DNA from: Blastococcus haudaquaticus
Lineage (GTDB): Bacteria; Actinomycetota; Actinomycetes; Mycobacteriales; Geodermatophilaceae
Assembly (NCBI RefSeq): GCF_900230285.1
Contig: NZ_OCNK01000002.1
Location: 919,272 to 983,271 of the forward strand
Direction: 5' to 3'
DNA length: 64,000 nt
Under the pieces are notes generated by a model. The model was given only the letters and a program-made list of their open reading frames with translations. It was not told where the DNA came from and ran no database searches. Of this stretch, positions 61,211-64,000 are shown one piece after another. The first letter of the stretch is position 1, and each line of letters opens with the position of its first letter. A program made the position numbers and the translations under genes.

Positions 61211-61244
61211 CTCGCGGCGACGCTACCGACCGGATGGCCGCTGG

Positions 61245-61973
61245 TCAGGAGGTTGCCGCGCCCGGAGTACGGCCGGTCCACCACTGGCGGTCGGTCATCC
61301 GGGCCACGACGACAGCCAGTCCCACGGAGGCGGCGACGAACAGCCAGTGCGGGTCGACCGGGCCCGTCTGGAACCCGCCGAAGTCGAGGACCAGGAACAC
61401 CAGCAGCACGACAGGGATCCAGATCGGCACGACGCGGGTGCGCAGGTAGCCGATCGAGGTGAGCAGCACCGAGCCGGCCATGCCGAGCAGGAACGGCACC
61501 ACGACCAGCAGACCGAGCGCACTGTTCTGCGTCGCCTCGAGCAGGGCGACCATCGCCCCGCGGTCAGGCTGGTCGACGGCCGCGGCCTCGACGATCCCGA
61601 CCGTGTGGATCCCGAAGAAGCCCAGGCCACCGACGACGGCGAGCACCGCGGCCGTGGCACCCAGCCGCGGCATGCGTGGCCGAAGCAACTGCGCCATCGC
61701 GACCAGACCCAGCAGCAGGAACGGAACGCCCAGCGTGCCGAGGACCAGGCCGGTCGTGGCGAGCGTGCGCTGCGCCTCCCACGCCTCGAGGCTGCCGGCT
61801 ACCGAGCCGCTCTGGCCCACGATCCGGCCGATCAGCGCCTCGGTGAGATTGAGCGTGGCGCCGACGGTCAGGCAGACGACGGCGGTGCGCCGTCCGATCG
61901 GCGCCGGGCGGGGGCTCGGTGCGTCTCGCGCGATGGTGTCCGACAGAGCCGGGGACACGGGCTCAGCGGTCAT
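61245..61973 (-). CDS. Six-helix membrane protein of unknown function
   Basis: A 242-aa membrane protein with about six hydrophobic helices (TAVVCLTVGATLNLTEALIG, TTGLVLGTLGVPFLLLGLVA, AAVLAVVGGLGFFGIHTVGI, LLVVVPFLLGMAGSVLL, PVVLLVFLVLDFGGF, FVAASVGLAVVVA). No transport or enzyme signature was recognised. ATG 61973 follows AAGGAGG at good spacing. It stops 34 bases before the kinase start in the same direction, so it could be co-transcribed with the two-component genes. Confidence 0.72.
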   Translation of the reverse strand: MTAEPVSPALSDTIARDAPSPRPAPIGRRTAVVCLTVGATLNLTEALIGRIVGQSGSVAGSLEAWEAQRTLATTGLVLGTLGVPFLLLGLVAMAQLLRPRMPRLGATAAVLAVVGGLGFFGIHTVGIVEAAAVDQPDRGAMVALLEATQNSALGLLVVVPFLLGMAGSVLLTSIGYLRTRVVPIWIPVVLLVFLVLDFGGFQTGPVDPHWLFVAASVGLAVVVARMTDRQWWTGRTPGAATS

Positions 61974-62375
61974 GGGTCCACCTCCTTCACCCGCCGGGTC
62001 CCTCCCGGTGGATGCGGACCACGGTGGGGCGGGAGCCGTCCCGGCGTCGTGAGGCACCGGTCCCGATCTGGCCGGGAGCAGCGTCCCTGCCGGACGACTC
62101 GCGCGAGCCGGCGGGGACGGTGCGTGCCGCCACGCCGCGGAGGCGAAGTAAGCGGCCGATTGCGTTCCGTTGTGTGAGGCGGACTCGTTCCCGAACGGCG
62201 GGAGACGTCGGCCGTGGTCGGCTCGCGAGTCGCCGTCCAGGGGCCTCTCGCAACCACCCTGATCGACCCGCCCGTGCCGTCATCGGTCGCTTCGCGGGCC
62301 TCCATCGGCCGACCTAGCGTCATCGCCGTCTCGACGGGCCCCGTCGTCACCGCCTCCGGTGACACCCGTCCAGGC
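61974..62375. other. Divergent intergenic region upstream of the riboswitch
   Basis: About 400 bases without a convincing gene. It must contain the promoter of the membrane-protein gene and that of the NlpC/P60 transcript. I see a short palindrome CGTTCCCGAACG at 62186-62197 and nothing else that can be named. Confidence 0.5.
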
Positions 62376-62512
62376 ACCGCCGAACCGGCATCGGACGTCG
62401 TCCGCTGCCGGACCGGGGACCCACCGCAGTACTGGGGTGAAGCGCGACCGGCTCCACCGGTCCCGCCGGGCGATCTCCCCGCCCGAACCCGTCAGCTAAC
62501 TCGGTAGGCGGT
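62376..62512 (+). ncRNA. ydaO/yuaA-type c-di-AMP riboswitch
   Basis: The leader has the conserved blocks of the c-di-AMP riboswitch in order: CGCCGAACC near 62379, GGGGACCCA near 62415, GGGGTGAAGC near 62434, and CCCGAACCCGTCAGCTAAC at 62482-62500 followed by TCGGTAGGCGG. The closing helix pairs ACCGCC (62376-62381) with GGCGGT (62507-62512). It lies 28 bases before an NlpC/P60 start. In actinobacteria this class controls cell-wall hydrolases, usually turning them off when c-di-AMP is high. Confidence 0.93.
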
Positions 62513-62540
62513 TGATGGAGAACAGGAGAACGCGTCGTCC

Positions 62541-63074
62541 ATGACGACTACACGCACGTCCACGATCAGCCGTCGCTCCTTCCGCGGAGCAGCCCTCGCC
62601 CTCTTCACCGGCGCGGGGATCGCGCTCACTCCCCTGACCGCCACGGCCGACGCCGGCGGTCCGGCAGCCGGCGCTGCCGCGGCGCCGGTCGCCGTGGCAG
62701 CCGCCCCGGTCGCGGCGCCGAACCATGCCGCGCAGGTCGCCGTCGACACGGCGCTGGCCCAGCAGGGCAAGCCGTACGTCTGGGGCGGCACCGGACCCGG
62801 CGGCTACGACTGCTCGGGGCTCACCTTCTCGGCCTACCAGGCTGCCGGGGTGTCGATCCCCCGCACGTCGCGGGCGCAGTCGACAGCCGGGGTCCACGTC
62901 GACCGGGCGAACCTCCAGCCGGGTGACCTGATCTTCTTCTACGACCCGGTCGGCCACGTCGGGATGTACATCGGGAACGGCCAGATGGTGCACTCGTCGA
63001 CCTACGGCAAGCCGGTCGCCGTCGTGCCCGTCGACTCGATGTACGGCTACAACACCGCACGCCGGGTCGTCTGA
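62541..63074 (+). CDS. Secreted NlpC/P60 peptidoglycan hydrolase
   Basis: A 177-aa secreted D,L-endopeptidase candidate. The signal peptide has a twin-arginine-like ISRRSFRGAA start and an AxA cleavage site near residue 38. An Ala/Pro/Val-rich linker is followed by the NlpC/P60 domain with catalytic Cys91 (YDCSGLT), His139 (VGHVGMYIG) and His151 (MVHSS). GERR-free ribosome signals: GGAGAACAGGAG precedes the ATG. Expression is predicted to depend on the riboswitch in its leader, linking c-di-AMP to wall turnover. Confidence 0.93.
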   Translation: MTTTRTSTISRRSFRGAALALFTGAGIALTPLTATADAGGPAAGAAAAPVAVAAAPVAAPNHAAQVAVDTALAQQGKPYVWGGTGPGGYDCSGLTFSAYQAAGVSIPRTSRAQSTAGVHVDRANLQPGDLIFFYDPVGHVGMYIGNGQMVHSSTYGKPVAVVPVDSMYGYNTARRVV

Positions 63075-63081
63075 GCCACGT

Positions 63082-63113
63082 CCGGTGCCCCGGCGCGCAG
63101 GCCGGGGCACCGG
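63082..63113. terminator. Hairpin terminator after NlpC/P60 gene
   Basis: CCGGTGCCCCGGC and its complement form a 13-bp stem with a GCGCAG loop, seven bases past the stop and 15 from the opposing HNH gene. Confidence 0.8.
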
Positions 63114-63127
63114 CACCCCGCGTGCCG

Positions 63128-64000
63128 TCAGACGAGCAGTGGCCGGCCGATCACGATCTCGGTGTCGTCGGGCCGGAAGGTGCGCCATCGTCCGTCGGGC
63201 CCTCGCTGGACCCGGAATCCGTGATGGACCTTCGTATGGTGCCGCTCGCACAACAGCGCTGAGTTCTCCAGCGACGTCTCCCCGCCGAAGATCCAGTGGA
63301 TCAGGTGGTGCACGTCGCACCAGTACTTCGGGGCTCCGCAGCCGGCGAAGACGCACGCGTCGTCCCGCAGTTCGACGGCCTTGCGCAGGTGGGGTGGCAC
63401 GACCCGGTGGGTGCGGCCCATGTTCAGCGGCTTGCCGTGCTCGTCGATCCGGACCGGGGTGATGCTGCCGTCGCAGGCGAGCATCCGCGCCTTCTCCGCG
63501 GAGATCAGGCTGCCGAACCCGGTGCTCACCGTCGCTGCGCCGTTCGCCCGGGCGAACAAGTCGGCGTCCCGCGTGGTGACGACGACGTGCGGCTTCACCG
63601 TCCGCAGCCGCGGCAGCCCGCCGGAGGCCAGTTGGTTGTCGGCCAGCTGCACCAGCGCGTCGGCGTTCTGCTGGGCGCGGGTCCGCCGATCACCTCGGGG
63701 CCGGTCGGCCTGCACGACCGACTCGATCGCGGTCGTCAGCTTCTCCCCGCCGACCGCGTCCAGCTGGCCGCGGATCACCACCGTGCCGTCGGACAGCGTG
63801 GCCAAAGTCAGCGACCGGTCCTCGGTGGGGTCGGGCTCGGGGCCGTCGGGGTCGAGGCGGGACAGGTAGTGGTGCACGGCCCGCGTCAGCTGCTCGATCC
63901 GGTGCTCGGCGGCGACGGTGCTGAACGTGCGGTCGACCTCGGCCAGGTCGACGCCCTGCTCCAGCGCCGCCGCCATCCGCTCCGGCCGCACCACCGGCGC
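63128..64000 (-). CDS. DUF222-HNH endonuclease, 5' end outside the window
   Basis: The frame is open to the right edge, so this is the C-terminal 290 residues of a longer gene (family length about 400-450). The visible part has the end of DUF222 (TLSDGTVVIRGQLDAVGGEK) and an HNH domain: CVFAGCGAPKYWCDVHHLIH, then GGETSLENSALLCERHHTKV. The metal Cys and the HH-x-N-x-H set are all present. DUF222-HNH genes are repeated many times in Geodermatophilaceae and other actinobacteria and are often intron- or element-like in behaviour. Confidence 0.9.
   Translation of the reverse strand, partial: APVVRPERMAAALEQGVDLAEVDRTFSTVAAEHRIEQLTRAVHHYLSRLDPDGPEPDPTEDRSLTLATLSDGTVVIRGQLDAVGGEKLTTAIESVVQADRPRGDRRTRAQQNADALVQLADNQLASGGLPRLRTVKPHVVVTTRDADLFARANGAATVSTGFGSLISAEKARMLACDGSITPVRIDEHGKPLNMGRTHRVVPPHLRKAVELRDDACVFAGCGAPKYWCDVHHLIHWIFGGETSLENSALLCERHHTKVHHGFRVQRGPDGRWRTFRPDDTEIVIGRPLLV

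Noticed and set aside
1..64000. tRNA, rRNA, CRISPR arrays, transposases, integrases or prophage genes
   Set aside because: None was found by eye on either strand; tRNA T-loop (GGTTCGAATCC-like) and CCA-end patterns were looked for and not seen in plausible contexts. A covariance search would be decisive.

Overview
The window is about 64 kb of very GC-rich chromosomal DNA from an actinobacterium. GTG starts are common, genes are joined by ATGA/GTGA overlaps, and typical actinobacterial families occur (TIGR02611, DUF427, ECF42 plus YCII/DGPF pairs, DUF222-HNH, LppU-like, a c-di-AMP riboswitch before an NlpC/P60 gene). Gene content suggests Geodermatophilaceae (Blastococcus, Geodermatophilus, Modestobacter); this is an inference from gene content, not a demonstrated placement. 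No rRNA, tRNA, CRISPR array or insertion sequence was recognised.

Layout. 0-10 kb is housekeeping and stress signalling: a TIGR02611 membrane protein, an ElaA acetyltransferase, a retinal-binding rhodopsin proton pump, a sigma/anti-sigma pair, a MarR regulator with its operator, an ECF42 sigma factor with its DGPF partner, and several small proteins. 10-26.3 kb is one minus-strand aromatic-catabolism locus: a nitrate/sulfonate-type ABC importer, a class II aldolase/decarboxylase with a frameshift, two alpha/beta hydrolases, a dienelactone hydrolase, an IclR regulator, a LigAB-type extradiol dioxygenase, a HyuA/HyuB pair of the hydantoinase/acetone-carboxylase family, and the hydratase/aldolase/dehydrogenase trio that turns 2-hydroxypentadienoate into pyruvate and acetyl-CoA. 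Four copies of a TCCGC-N3-GCGGAACGCG-like site lie in front of its four transcription units and probably bind the IclR protein.

26.3-35 kb holds a TetR/MMPL efflux pair with a large inverted-repeat operator, NUDIX, two DUF4234 paralogues, a beta-propeller lipoprotein, an enoyl-CoA hydratase and a membrane-anchored exonuclease-fold protein that lacks most catalytic residues. 35-42.7 kb carries a 1976-aa DUF4011-helicase-Vsr-DUF3320 protein (the architecture known from the Hhe antiviral system), then a long hairpin and an RtcB RNA ligase. 42.7-45.8 kb is a partner-switching module driven by a bacteriophytochrome-PP2C fusion, with a STAS antagonist and an RsbW-like kinase. With the rhodopsin, the window thus has two photoreceptor genes.

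45.8-49.5 kb is metabolism (threonine ammonia-lyase, a maleylpyruvate isomerase-like protein, an SDR) plus an MmyB-type regulator. At 49.5-52.2 kb a visibly less GC-rich insert encodes a SLOG(LSDAT)-SLATT membrane protein and a TIR/deoxyribosyltransferase-like protein, a probable two-gene nucleotide-sensing defence module. 52-64 kb has a D-2-hydroxyacid dehydrogenase, two NarL-type two-component systems (one divergent from an ABC exporter), small and secreted proteins, a c-di-AMP (ydaO) riboswitch upstream of an NlpC/P60 peptidoglycan hydrolase, and a DUF222-HNH gene that runs off the right edge.
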